Shown here piece after piece: positions 1 through 5,525 of a stretch of DNA of 8,842 nt. Numbering within the stretch: the stretch's first letter is position 1; every line of letters starts with the position of its first letter. The notes under the pieces are model-generated. The model did not search any database. It was not told where the DNA came from and saw only the letters and a list, made by a program, of their open reading frames with translations. Position numbers and translations under genes: made by a program. The stretch comes from DASVLX01 sp035552275 (GTDB lineage: Bacteria > Actinomycetota > Actinomycetes > Mycobacteriales > Pseudonocardiaceae). Location: assembly GCA_035552275.1 (NCBI GenBank), contig DASZLR010000185.1, forward strand, positions 1 to 8,842, written 5' to 3'.

Positions 1-1
1 G

Positions 2-130
2 GCGCGCCGGCCGACCCTGACCGCCGTCCAGCGACAGCTCAGCGGATGGCTGACCAGCAGCGGTCATCCGGCAGAAGGACCGGTGACCACGGTCATCGAT
101 CACAACCAGATCGACAAGCACGCGACCTGA
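2..130 (+). CDS. C-terminal end of an unidentified protein (partial, starts left of window)
   Basis: An open frame enters from the left edge and ends at a TGA at 128-130. I take it as the last 42 codons of a real gene. About 81% of these codons (34 of 42) end in G or C, the residues are mixed polar and hydrophobic, and the stop lies only 3 bp from the stop of the convergent DUF2537 gene, a tight packing typical of this genome. The visible tail contains a QRQLSGWLTSSG stretch and ends VIDHNQIDKHAT. I do not recognise the family, no domain can be named, and the start is outside the window. The alternative is that the frame is fortuitous and 1-133 is only the downstream flank of DUF2537. Confidence 0.55.
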   Translation, partial: ARRPTLTAVQRQLSGWLTSSGHPAEGPVTTVIDHNQIDKHAT

Positions 131-133
131 GAA

Positions 134-778
134 TCACAACAAGGTCAGCAGCAGGCCGATCCAGCCGACCGCCAGGCCGGCGACGATGCCGTAGGCCACC
201 CAGCGCCAGACCCGCACATTCCTGGTCAGCCACACCGATGGCGCCAGCCCGATGGCGATCACCACATTCGCGATCAGCGGCAGCCAGCGATTGGTCTGAC
301 CGAGCCCCAGCGACAGCGAGATCACCACGGCCATCACGACCATCCCGGCGAACGCGCTCACGGTGAGCCCGGCGGCCCAGGGAGTCGGCTCGTCCGGCAC
401 CTGCTCGACCGGGCCGTCCAGATCGTCTGGATCGTCTACATCGGACTCGTCCAGCCAGGGCGCCGCCGGCACCCGGTAACGCGGCTGTTCCACCTCTGGC
501 ACCGAAACCTCCCGGGTCTCGCCGGACAGCGGATCCACATAGCTGACCGCGGCGCCCATCGCGGCGGCCAACCGCCCGGCGAGTTGCCGGCCACGTCGGG
601 ACACCAGATCGCCGGCCGCGCTGTCCGACGAGTCGCCGGACCGGCGCAGCGCGTCGGCCACCCGCGCCCACTCGTGCAGCGCGTCGGACAACTCCGCGCC
701 CAACGCGAGACTGTGCGGATCGACTTCCTGCGCCTCGTCAGCCAGCACGGCCCGGCCGTCCCGCACACTCAGTCGCAC
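134..778 (-). CDS. DUF2537 family membrane protein
   Basis: This 214-residue protein has a soluble, charged N-terminal half followed by three probable membrane helices (about residues 135-158, 165-185 and 191-212). An acidic linker rich in Asp and Pro (about 108-132) joins the halves. The helices and arrangement match the actinobacterial DUF2537 family, which has no established function; the M. tuberculosis relative I recall (Rv0882) is shorter and mostly the membrane part. The GTG start is supported by a strong purine-rich ribosome binding site just upstream, and no in-frame ATG precedes it. It lies 40 bp downstream of the methyltransferase on the same strand, so the two are probably co-transcribed. 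Its role is unknown; membrane location is inferred from hydrophobicity. Confidence 0.85.
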   Translation of the reverse strand: MRLSVRDGRAVLADEAQEVDPHSLALGAELSDALHEWARVADALRRSGDSSDSAAGDLVSRRGRQLAGRLAAAMGAAVSYVDPLSGETREVSVPEVEQPRYRVPAAPWLDESDVDDPDDLDGPVEQVPDEPTPWAAGLTVSAFAGMVVMAVVISLSLGLGQTNRWLPLIANVVIAIGLAPSVWLTRNVRVWRWVAYGIVAGLAVGWIGLLLTLL

Positions 779-783
779 CCGCG

Positions 784-792
784 TTCCCTCCC
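784..792 (-). promoter_or_regulatory. Ribosome binding site of the DUF2537 gene
   Basis: On the minus strand GGGAGGGAA lies 5 nt before the GTG at 778-776. It is one of the best Shine-Dalgarno matches in the window and fixes that GTG as the start. Confidence 0.7.
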
Positions 793-818
793 GCTCCGAT
801 GCCAGGCGAGGTGAGACC

Positions 819-1628
819 TTACTCGTCCGGTGCGTTGAGGGCGTGAAACGCGATGGCCGCGGCGGTGGCCACGTTCAGTGAGTCCACCCCGGCGGCCATC
901 GGAATCCGCACCGGCTCGTCGGCGGCGGCCAGCGCGGTCTCGGTCAGCCCGGATCCCTCCGAGCCGAGCAGCACGGCCACCGGCCGGCCCCCGGTCCGAA
1001 CCTCGCGCAGCGGCGTGGCATCCGGCCGCGGGGTCAGCGCGAGCACCCGAAAGCCGTTGCCCCGCACCATGTCCAGGCCATCCGGCCAGCCGGGCAGGTC
1101 GGCGAACGGCACCCGCAGCACATGCCCCATGGACACCCGCACGCTGCGCCGGTAGAGCGGGTCGGCGCAGCCGGGACCGAGCAGCACGCCGGACACGCCC
1201 AGCGCCGCCGCGTTGCGGAAGATCGACCCCAGATTCTCGTGATCACCGACGCCCTCCAACACGGCGAGTAGTCGGGACCGTTGCGCCAAAGCGGTGGCAT
1301 CCGGCCGGGGCGCGCGGTCGGCCACCGCGAGCACGCCGCGATTCAGGTGAAAGCCGACGACATCGGCCATCACCTCCGCCGAACTGACGTAGGCCGGCGC
1401 GTCGAGCCCGGCCAGATCGGCGGCCAGGTCGGCTACTCGCTGCCGCACACCGAGCACCGCACGCAGCGGATACGGCGACCCGAGCAGCCGCTGGACCACC
1501 ACGACGCCCTCGGCGATCACCAGGCCGCGACCGCCCGGCCGGTCCGGCCTCCGGTCGGCAGTGGACAGGTCGCGAAAGTCGTCCACCCGGTGATCGGCCG
1601 GGTCGTGAATCTCGATCGGCTGGCGCAT
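819..1628 (-). CDS. SpoU/TrmH-family RNA 2'-O-methyltransferase
   Basis: This 269-residue protein is a SPOUT-class methyltransferase expected to transfer a methyl group from S-adenosylmethionine to a ribose 2'-OH in rRNA or tRNA. All three SpoU motifs are visible: motif 1 as ENLGSIFRNAAALG (about 131-144, with N132 and the key R138), motif 2 as VLLGSEGSGL (219-228, with E224), and motif 3 as RIPMAAGVDSLNVATAAAIA (241-260, with S250 and N252). These form the trefoil knot and cofactor pocket in the family. The N-terminal part, with VIAEGVVVVQRLL near 37-49, resembles the SpoU substrate-binding domain. Length is normal for the TsnR/RlmB-like group. The ATG at 1628 is chosen because the following IHDPADHRVDDFRDL region is the usual beginning of actinobacterial members. 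No clear Shine-Dalgarno is visible. The exact target nucleotide cannot be inferred. It is followed at 40 bp by DUF2537. Confidence 0.93.
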   Translation of the reverse strand: MRQPIEIHDPADHRVDDFRDLSTADRRPDRPGGRGLVIAEGVVVVQRLLGSPYPLRAVLGVRQRVADLAADLAGLDAPAYVSSAEVMADVVGFHLNRGVLAVADRAPRPDATALAQRSRLLAVLEGVGDHENLGSIFRNAAALGVSGVLLGPGCADPLYRRSVRVSMGHVLRVPFADLPGWPDGLDMVRGNGFRVLALTPRPDATPLREVRTGGRPVAVLLGSEGSGLTETALAAADEPVRIPMAAGVDSLNVATAAAIAFHALNAPDE

Positions 1629-1763
1629 CCCGGGAGTGTGCCACGGCCGTGCTGTGTCGATCAGTACACCGGATTGGCCGCTAGCCCTGGCGAAATCCGC
1701 GTGTCACGGTGGGAACTTCCGGGAAGCCCGCGTGAGCGCACCGCGGGCGAAAGAGAGGCGGCG
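1629..1763. promoter_or_regulatory. Divergent spacer between methyltransferase and GCS2-like gene
   Basis: This 135-bp gap must hold the promoters of both flanking genes. For the leftward methyltransferase a weak -10-like CACACT (minus strand, 1640-1635) ends exactly 6 nt before the ATG, the spacing of a leaderless transcript; I see no convincing -35. For the rightward gene no clear -10/-35 pair stands out. A 9-bp palindrome GGAACTTCC lies at 1712-1720. I see no open reading frame that I would defend. Confidence 0.4.
1752..1758 (+). promoter_or_regulatory. Ribosome binding site of the GCS2-like gene
   Basis: AGAGAGG sits 5 nt before the ATG at 1764. It decides the start against upstream in-frame codons, which would extend the protein back across the methyltransferase gene. 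Confidence 0.65.
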
Positions 1764-3260
1764 ATGGGGCAACAGGTTGGTCGCCACGCGTTCACCGGGA
1801 CTGATCGGCAGCGGCATCGGGAGAAGGTGCACCAGTGCCTGGACGCGCTGTCCCTGATGCTGCACGAGAACCAGTTCGCGCCCGATGATCCGCGGATCGG
1901 GCTGGAGATCGAGGTGAACCTGGTGGACCGGGCGTTCAAGCCGGCGATGATGAACACCAGAGTGTTGGAGAAGATCAACGATCCGACCTTCACCACCGAA
2001 CTCGGCCAGCAGAACCTGGAGATCAACGTCGCGCCCCGGCTGCTGGCCGGCGACCAGGCGATCGCCCTGGAGAAGGAGCTGTGCGCGTCGCTGGTGCGGG
2101 CCAACCGCAACGCACACGCGGCGGGCGCGACGCTGGTGATGATCGGCGTGCTGCCGACCCTGGAGAGCACCCACTTCGATCCGCGGTGGCTGTCCTCGGG
2201 GAGCCGGTACTCGCAACTGAACCAGCAGATCTTCGCCGCTCGCGGGGAGGACATGCTGATCGACATCGAGGGTCCGCCGACGCGCGGCGCGCGGGCCGAG
2301 CACCTGGTCACCAGGGCCACGTCGATCCTGCCCGAGTCGGCGTGCACCTCGGTCCAGCTGCACCTACAGGTCGCGCCGGAGGAGTTCGCGGCGCACTGGA
2401 ACGCGGCGCAGTGCCTGGCCGGCGTCCAGGTCGCGCTGGCGGCGAACTCGCCCTTCCTGCTCGGCCGGGGGCTCTGGCAGGAGACCCGGATCCCGCTGTT
2501 CCAGCAGGCCACCGACACCCGTCCGGAGGAACTGCGCAACCAGGGCGTGCGGCCACGGGTGTGGTTCGGCGAGCGGTGGATCACCTCGATCTTCGACCTG
2601 TTCGAGGAGAACGTCCGCTACTTCCCCAGCCTGCTGCCGGAAACCGATGACGAGGACCCGATGGCCGAGCTGGCCGCCGGGCGCGCGCCGACGCTGTCCG
2701 AGCTGCGCCTGCACAACGGCACCATCTGGCGGTGGAACCGGCCGATCTACGACATCGTGGACGGCGTGCCGCATCTTCGGGTGGAGAACCGGGTGCTGCC
2801 GGCCGGGCCGACTGTGGTCGACCTGATCGCCAACGCGGCGTTCTTCTACGGCGCCCAGCGGGCACTGGCCGGTTTAGACCGTCCGTTGTGGACACAGATG
2901 TCGTTCCAGGTGGCCGAGGACAACCTGTACGCCGGGGCCAGACGGGGGCTGGAGGCGCAGCTGTACTGGCCGGGCGTCGGCTGGGTGCCTCCGGATGAGC
3001 TGGTGGTGCGCAAGCTGCTGCCGCTGGCCCACGAGGGCCTGCGCGACCTGGGCGTGTCGACGGCCGCGCGGGACCGGTACCTGGGGGTGATCGAGCGGCG
3101 GTGCCTGTCCGGGCAGACCGGGGCGACCTGGCAGCGGGACACGGTGGCCCGGTTGGAGGCCGCCGGCGCGGACCGGCCGAGGGCGCTGCGGGAAATGCTG
3201 GGACGGTACGTGGAACTGATGTACGCCGGCGAGCCGGTGCACACCTGGCCGGTCGGCTGA
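1764..3260 (+). CDS. Glutamate-cysteine ligase-like protein (GCS2 / carboxylate-amine ligase fold)
   Basis: This 498-residue soluble protein resembles the GCS2 superfamily, which includes gamma-glutamylcysteine synthetases and YbdK-type carboxylate-amine ligases; these use ATP to join a glutamate carboxylate to an amine. Family landmarks are visible: a substrate/metal-binding strand RIGLEIEVNLVD (44-55, with E48 and E50), QQNLEINVAP (82-91), the HLQV turn at 200-203, AANSPFLLG at 226-234, and RVENRVLPAGPTVVD at 339-353 with E341 and R343. The set of acidic residues suggests an active enzyme, but the substrate is not readable. Actinomycetes generally use mycothiol, not glutathione, so a role in glutathione synthesis should not be assumed; ergothioneine-type EgtA is another GCS2 relative but this protein lies in no ergothioneine cluster. 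The gene stands alone, divergent from the methyltransferase and convergent with the MFS gene. Confidence 0.85.
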   Translation: MGQQVGRHAFTGTDRQRHREKVHQCLDALSLMLHENQFAPDDPRIGLEIEVNLVDRAFKPAMMNTRVLEKINDPTFTTELGQQNLEINVAPRLLAGDQAIALEKELCASLVRANRNAHAAGATLVMIGVLPTLESTHFDPRWLSSGSRYSQLNQQIFAARGEDMLIDIEGPPTRGARAEHLVTRATSILPESACTSVQLHLQVAPEEFAAHWNAAQCLAGVQVALAANSPFLLGRGLWQETRIPLFQQATDTRPEELRNQGVRPRVWFGERWITSIFDLFEENVRYFPSLLPETDDEDPMAELAAGRAPTLSELRLHNGTIWRWNRPIYDIVDGVPHLRVENRVLPAGPTVVDLIANAAFFYGAQRALAGLDRPLWTQMSFQVAEDNLYAGARRGLEAQLYWPGVGWVPPDELVVRKLLPLAHEGLRDLGVSTAARDRYLGVIERRCLSGQTGATWQRDTVARLEAAGADRPRALREMLGRYVELMYAGEPVHTWPVG

Positions 3261-3275
3261 CCGCCGTGGACGCAG

Positions 3276-3319
3276 GTGCGGCCCCGACCACCGCTGGGCG
3301 GCGAGGACCGGGGCCACAC
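3276..3319. terminator. Long GC hairpin in convergent spacer, probable bidirectional terminator
   Basis: An 11-bp stem pairs GTGCGGCCCCG (3276-3286) with CGGGGCCACAC (3309-3319), with one C-A mismatch. Inside the loop a second small stem CCGC/GCGG (3291-3294 with 3298-3301) can form. It begins 16 bp after the stop of the GCS2-like gene. There is no U-tract on either strand, which is common for actinobacterial terminators. It could terminate the GCS2-like mRNA rightward and any leftward transcript from the iron-box promoter. Confidence 0.65.
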
Positions 3320-3320
3320 C

Positions 3321-3352
3321 CACTGTCCCGAACTAACACTATCCCGAACTGA
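3321..3352. repeat. 16-bp tandem direct repeat, two copies
   Basis: CACTGTCCCGAACTAA (3321-3336) is followed directly by CACTATCCCGAACTGA (3337-3352); 14 of 16 positions agree. The pair occupies the space between the GC hairpin and the iron box. It could be two half-sites for a DNA-binding protein, repeated unpaired segments of a small RNA, or a neutral duplication. Confidence 0.8.
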
Positions 3353-3381
3353 CTGCCGCTCCCACCACGAAGCGACAAGAG

Positions 3382-3400
3382 TTAGGTTAGGCTAACTTGA
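3382..3400. promoter_or_regulatory. IdeR/DtxR-type iron box
   Basis: TTAGGTTAGGCTAACTTGA matches the known 19-bp IdeR/DtxR consensus TWAGGTWAGSCTWACCTWA at 17 of 19 positions; the two differences are both in the right end. With iron, IdeR binds such sites as a pair of dimers and represses siderophore genes. The site lies over the stop codon and last codons of the MFS gene (stop at 3394-3392), not upstream of any annotated coding start. The match is seen directly; binding is inferred. Confidence 0.75.
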
Positions 3401-3412
3401 CTCGGCGCGCAA
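3384..3412 (-). promoter_or_regulatory. Putative leftward promoter overlapping the iron box
   Basis: On the minus strand a -35-like TTGCGC (3412-3407) and a -10-like TAACCT (3389-3384) are separated by exactly 17 nt. The -10 lies entirely within the iron box, the usual geometry for IdeR repression. The predicted start is about 3377, and transcription would enter the spacer and then run antisense to the end of the GCS2-like gene unless terminated. No equally good pair is seen pointing rightward: TTGACT at 3397-3402 lacks a -10 partner. Confidence 0.4.
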
Positions 3413-4726
3413 GTGATCTCGCTCACGCAAAGCGACCGCGCGACGACGAAGCGCGAGAAACAGCCCGCAGCCGGCGGCGGCCAGCACCGAGATCAGCCCG
3501 CCGACCAGGAACGGCGACCGGCCGCCGAACTGCTCGGCCAGCCACCCGGTCATCGGCCCGCCCAACGGGTTGCCGCCGAGGAAGACCAGCATGTACAGGC
3601 CCATCACCCGGCCTCGCATGTCCGGTCGGGTGGCCAGTTGCACGGTGGAGTTGGCGGTGGTGGTGAAGGTCATGAACGCGACGCCGACCGGGATGAGCAT
3701 CAGGCCGAACAGCGCGTACGTCGGCATCAGCGCCAGCAGCGTCTCCACCACGCCGAACGCGAGCGCGCCGCCGATCAACAGCCTCGGCCGCGGCGTGCCG
3801 GACATCGACCGGCGGGCCGCCATCGTCGCGCCGGCCAGGGTGCCGACCGCGATCATGGTGGACAGCAGCCCGTAGCCGCTGGCGTCGCGGTGGAACACGT
3901 TGGCCGCCGCGTTCGCCAGCGTCGTGTAGAAGTTCATGCCGAACGTGCTCACGCAGAAGACCAGCACCAGCACCATGGCGATGTCCGGTCGGCCGCGCAC
4001 GTATCGCAGTGCCTCGGCGAGTTGGCCGGGCCGGCGCCGCGCCTTCGGGCCGATGTGCAGTTTCGCCGGGTCCATCAGGGCGAGTCCGCCGATCACGGCG
4101 GCGAAGCTGGCCGCGTTGATCAGGAACACCCAGCCGGTGCCCACCCAGGTGATCATGACGCCGGCCAGCGCGGGGCCGATGATCCGGGCCAGGTTGAAGG
4201 TCATCGAGTTCAGCGCGACGGCGTTGGTGAGCTGGCGCTTGCCGACCATCTCCATCACGAACGACTGGCGGATCGGGCCGTCCATAGCAGAGAAACAGCC
4301 GAGGACGAGGCACAGCAGGTACACCTGCCAGAGCGTGACCGCGCCGGTGACGTCGAGCAGGCCCAGCGCCAGCGCGGACACCCCCATGCCGGCCTGGACG
4401 ACGATCTCCAGCTTGCGCTTGTCCATCCGGTCGGCGAGCATCCCCGCCCACACCGACAGCACCAGCGTCGGCATGAACTGCAGGGCGGCGGCGATACCCA
4501 GCGCCATCGGCGACCGGCCGGACAGCTCCAGCACCAACCAGTCCTGCGCCACCCGCTGCATCCAGGTGCCCACATTGGACACCACCTGGCCGGAGGCGAA
4601 CAGCCGATAGTTGCGTTCGGACAGTGCGGAGAACATCGCGCGCGGCCTGGACGGCGGCGGATTCGGGATCAGCTTCCGGGTAGCGCGCAACGACTGGATC
4701 TCTGTTTCGTCCGCCTCGCTCCGCAC
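3392..4726 (-). CDS. MFS exporter, EntS-like (MFS_3) family
   Basis: This 444-residue integral membrane protein has the hydrophobic profile of a 12-helix major facilitator transporter. The SNVGTWMQRVAQDWLVLELSG segment (50-70) in the first helices and the motif A loop GMLADRMDKRK between helices 2 and 3 (95-105) are typical of the MFS_3 group, which includes the enterobactin exporter EntS and many uncharacterised drug or metabolite exporters driven by proton exchange. The first 30 residues are a polar cytoplasmic tail. The GTG at 4726 is taken as start because it lies 4 nt after the MarR stop, with GGAG about 10 nt upstream; the alternative is ATG at residue 31. It is almost certainly co-transcribed with and regulated by the MarR gene. 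The substrate is unknown. An iron box lies over its 3' end, which hints at, but does not prove, a link with siderophores. Confidence 0.9.
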   Translation of the reverse strand: MRSEADETEIQSLRATRKLIPNPPPSRPRAMFSALSERNYRLFASGQVVSNVGTWMQRVAQDWLVLELSGRSPMALGIAAALQFMPTLVLSVWAGMLADRMDKRKLEIVVQAGMGVSALALGLLDVTGAVTLWQVYLLCLVLGCFSAMDGPIRQSFVMEMVGKRQLTNAVALNSMTFNLARIIGPALAGVMITWVGTGWVFLINAASFAAVIGGLALMDPAKLHIGPKARRRPGQLAEALRYVRGRPDIAMVLVLVFCVSTFGMNFYTTLANAAANVFHRDASGYGLLSTMIAVGTLAGATMAARRSMSGTPRPRLLIGGALAFGVVETLLALMPTYALFGLMLIPVGVAFMTFTTTANSTVQLATRPDMRGRVMGLYMLVFLGGNPLGGPMTGWLAEQFGGRSPFLVGGLISVLAAAGCGLFLALRRRAVALRERDHLRAESS

Positions 4727-4730
4727 TTCT

Positions 4731-5165
4731 CTACTGCTCCGCCATTCTGTCGATGATGTCCGCCGCCTCGGCCAGCAGCGCGCGGTCCTTGTCGGTCAGT
4801 TCGGCCAGTCGCCGGTCCAGCCACGCCTCTTTCGCGGACACCTCGGCCGCGATGAACACGGCGCCCGCGTCCGACAGCGCCACGATCGCCTGCCGGCCGT
4901 CGGAGGGATGCGGGCTGCGGGTCGCGTAACCCAGGTCCTCCAGGGCGGCGATCACCCGCGTCATGGACGGCGGCTGCACGCCTTCCTTGGTGGCCAACTC
5001 GCCCGGCGTCAGCGGGCCGCATTTGGTCAGCGTGGACAACGCGGACAGTTGCGTCAGGGTGACCGCCGAGCTGGCGCGCTGGGCGCGGAGCCGTCGGTTC
5101 AGCCGGACCACCGCCAACCGAAGATGGCTGGCCAGGGTCCGTTCCTGGGACGCCGACGCGGGCAC
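4731..5165 (-). CDS. MarR-family transcriptional regulator
   Basis: This 144-residue protein is a MarR winged helix-turn-helix dimer. The DNA-binding core runs from about 36 to 102: TPGELATKEGVQPPSMTRVI (53-72) holds the two helices of the HTH, and the wing is SPHPSDGRQAIVALSDAG (84-101) with the signature D89-G-R91. N- and C-terminal helices (8-30 and 107-143) would form the dimer interface. Such proteins usually repress their own operon and an adjacent exporter until a small phenolic or other ligand binds. Here the MFS gene starts 4 nt after the stop, so the two form one unit. The GTG start has no Shine-Dalgarno; it sits 6 nt after a -10 box, so the mRNA is probably leaderless. The homolog I recall in M. 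tuberculosis is Rv0880. The ligand is unknown. Confidence 0.93.
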   Translation of the reverse strand: MPASASQERTLASHLRLAVVRLNRRLRAQRASSAVTLTQLSALSTLTKCGPLTPGELATKEGVQPPSMTRVIAALEDLGYATRSPHPSDGRQAIVALSDAGAVFIAAEVSAKEAWLDRRLAELTDKDRALLAEAADIIDRMAEQ

Positions 5166-5171
5166 CTAGTT

Positions 5172-5201
5172 AGTGTAGCTTACAAAATATCTGCCGGCCA
5201 A
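5172..5201 (-). promoter_or_regulatory. Leaderless promoter of the MarR-MFS unit
   Basis: On the minus strand -35-like TTGGCC (5201-5196) and -10-like TACACT (5177-5172) are 18 nt apart. The -10 ends exactly 6 nt before the GTG at 5165, the spacing expected when transcription begins at the start codon itself. The surrounding DNA is the most AT-rich stretch in the window. Confidence 0.55.
5174..5184. promoter_or_regulatory. Possible MarR operator dyad
   Basis: TGTAGCTTACA has inverted arms TGTA/TACA around a 3-bp centre, and overlaps the -10 box of the MarR gene. It is short and imperfect for a MarR site (usually 16-20 bp), so the true operator may be larger, covering about 5166-5190. Its position would allow autorepression and perhaps control of the divergent DUF2530 gene. 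Confidence 0.4.
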
Positions 5202-5214
5202 CAGGCGCGGACGG

Positions 5215-5220
5215 TAGCCT
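5215..5220 (+). promoter_or_regulatory. -10 box of the DUF2530 gene
   Basis: TAGCCT ends 8 nt before the GTG at 5229 with no Shine-Dalgarno between, suggesting a leaderless or nearly leaderless transcript. No good -35 is visible. Confidence 0.4.
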
Positions 5221-5228
5221 CGCTCACT

Positions 5229-5501
5229 GTGGAACCCGACGACAGACCAGCACAGATGGCGGGGCCGCCGCCGTTGCCGCCCCGGCTGGTCGACGCGCGA
5301 CCGGTGCTGTGGATCGGCACGGCACTGTGGTTCCTGGCGTTCTGCGGGTTGCTGGTGGCGCGGCTCGGATTCCAGGCGGCGGCCTCGGTGTGGCTGTGGA
5401 CCTGTCTGGCCGGCTGGGTGCTCGGGCTGATCGGGCTGGCGATCGTGTCCTGGCAGCGGGCGGCGGGCGAACGCGGCGCGCGAGGCGCGCAGCATCTCTG
5501 A
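5229..5501 (+). CDS. DUF2530 family small membrane protein
   Basis: This 90-residue protein has a proline-rich N-terminal segment (PPPLPPRLVDARPV, 13-26) and two probable membrane helices (about 26-46 and 52-74), ending in a short basic tail. Length, the PPPLPP-to-WIG junction and the two tryptophan-rich helices fit actinobacterial DUF2530, whose function is unknown; the M. tuberculosis member I recall is Rv0879c, also near the MarR gene. The GTG at 5229 is chosen because a -10 box lies just upstream and longer versions would read through the MarR promoter and coding region. It is divergent from MarR (63 bp apart) and so could share its operator. It ends 15 bp before the convergent end of the sacsin-like gene. 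Confidence 0.82.
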   Translation: MEPDDRPAQMAGPPPLPPRLVDARPVLWIGTALWFLAFCGLLVARLGFQAAASVWLWTCLAGWVLGLIGLAIVSWQRAAGERGARGAQHL

Positions 5502-5525
5502 TCAGCCCAGGTCTGATCAACCCAG
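5498..5525. repeat. 13-bp direct repeat spanning the two convergent stop codons
   Basis: CTGATCAGCCCAG (5498-5510) recurs as CTGATCAACCCAG (5513-5525), 12 of 13 identical, with a 15-bp period. Copy one supplies the TGA of the DUF2530 gene (5499-5501); copy two supplies, on the other strand, the TGA of the sacsin-like gene (5519-5517). TGATCA is self-complementary, so one copy reads as a stop on both strands. Confidence 0.8.
5499..5519. terminator. Small hairpin at convergent gene ends
   Basis: TGATCAG (5499-5505) can pair with CTGATCA (5513-5519) across a 7-nt loop. It lies exactly between the ends of the DUF2530 and sacsin-like genes and could contribute to termination in both directions. 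The stem is short and only moderately GC-rich, so it is a weak terminator at best. A GCGCGC-GAG-GCGCGC stem at 5476-5490 in the end of the DUF2530 frame could add to it on the rightward transcript. Confidence 0.35.

Larger units (their letters stand above)
3276..3377 (-). ncRNA. Candidate iron-regulated small RNA (hypothetical)
   Basis: A leftward promoter-like pair overlapping an IdeR-type iron box predicts a start near 3377. About 100 nt further the strong GC hairpin would end the RNA. Between them lie two near-identical 16-nt segments each containing AGTTCGGGA, which could act as repeated pairing sites. No protein-coding frame that does not run antisense through the GCS2-like gene begins here. 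A precedent exists in mycobacteria: the small RNA MrsI is controlled by IdeR. Nothing here shows homology to MrsI. The boundaries are estimates and the RNA is an inference from promoter, operator and hairpin arrangement alone. Confidence 0.3.

Noticed and set aside
78..94. GACCG/CGGTC hairpin near the left edge as terminator for DUF2537
   Set aside because: The stem is only 5 bp, and the region appears to be coding for the convergent gene.
1014..1312. GTGGCATCCGGCCG repeated twice within the methyltransferase gene (about 1015 and 1294)
   Set aside because: Both copies encode RPDAT in the same frame and are 280 bp apart; this looks like shared codon preference for a short peptide and not a mobile or regulatory repeat.
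1712..1725. GGAAC... as an ECF sigma -35 for the GCS2-like gene
   Set aside because: GGAAC is common in this composition and no matching -10 (such as GTT) is found at the needed spacing before the ATG.
1281..1763. In-frame upstream extension of the GCS2-like protein
   Set aside because: It runs antisense through the methyltransferase gene. The ATG at 1764 has a good ribosome binding site and a family-like N-terminus.
2581..3378. Minus-strand frame starting at a TTG exactly at the predicted start of the iron-box transcript
   Set aside because: After the spacer it runs antisense through the GCS2-like gene with an Arg/Pro/Ala-rich, unstructured sequence. A leaderless TTG start is rare. I favour a non-coding RNA, if there is any transcript at all.
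3413..4756. Long plus-strand open frame opposite the MFS and MarR genes
   Set aside because: Its translation is rich in His, Gln, Arg and Gly with no hydrophobic core, as expected for the reverse complement of a GC-rich gene. The opposite strand has clear MFS and MarR motifs.
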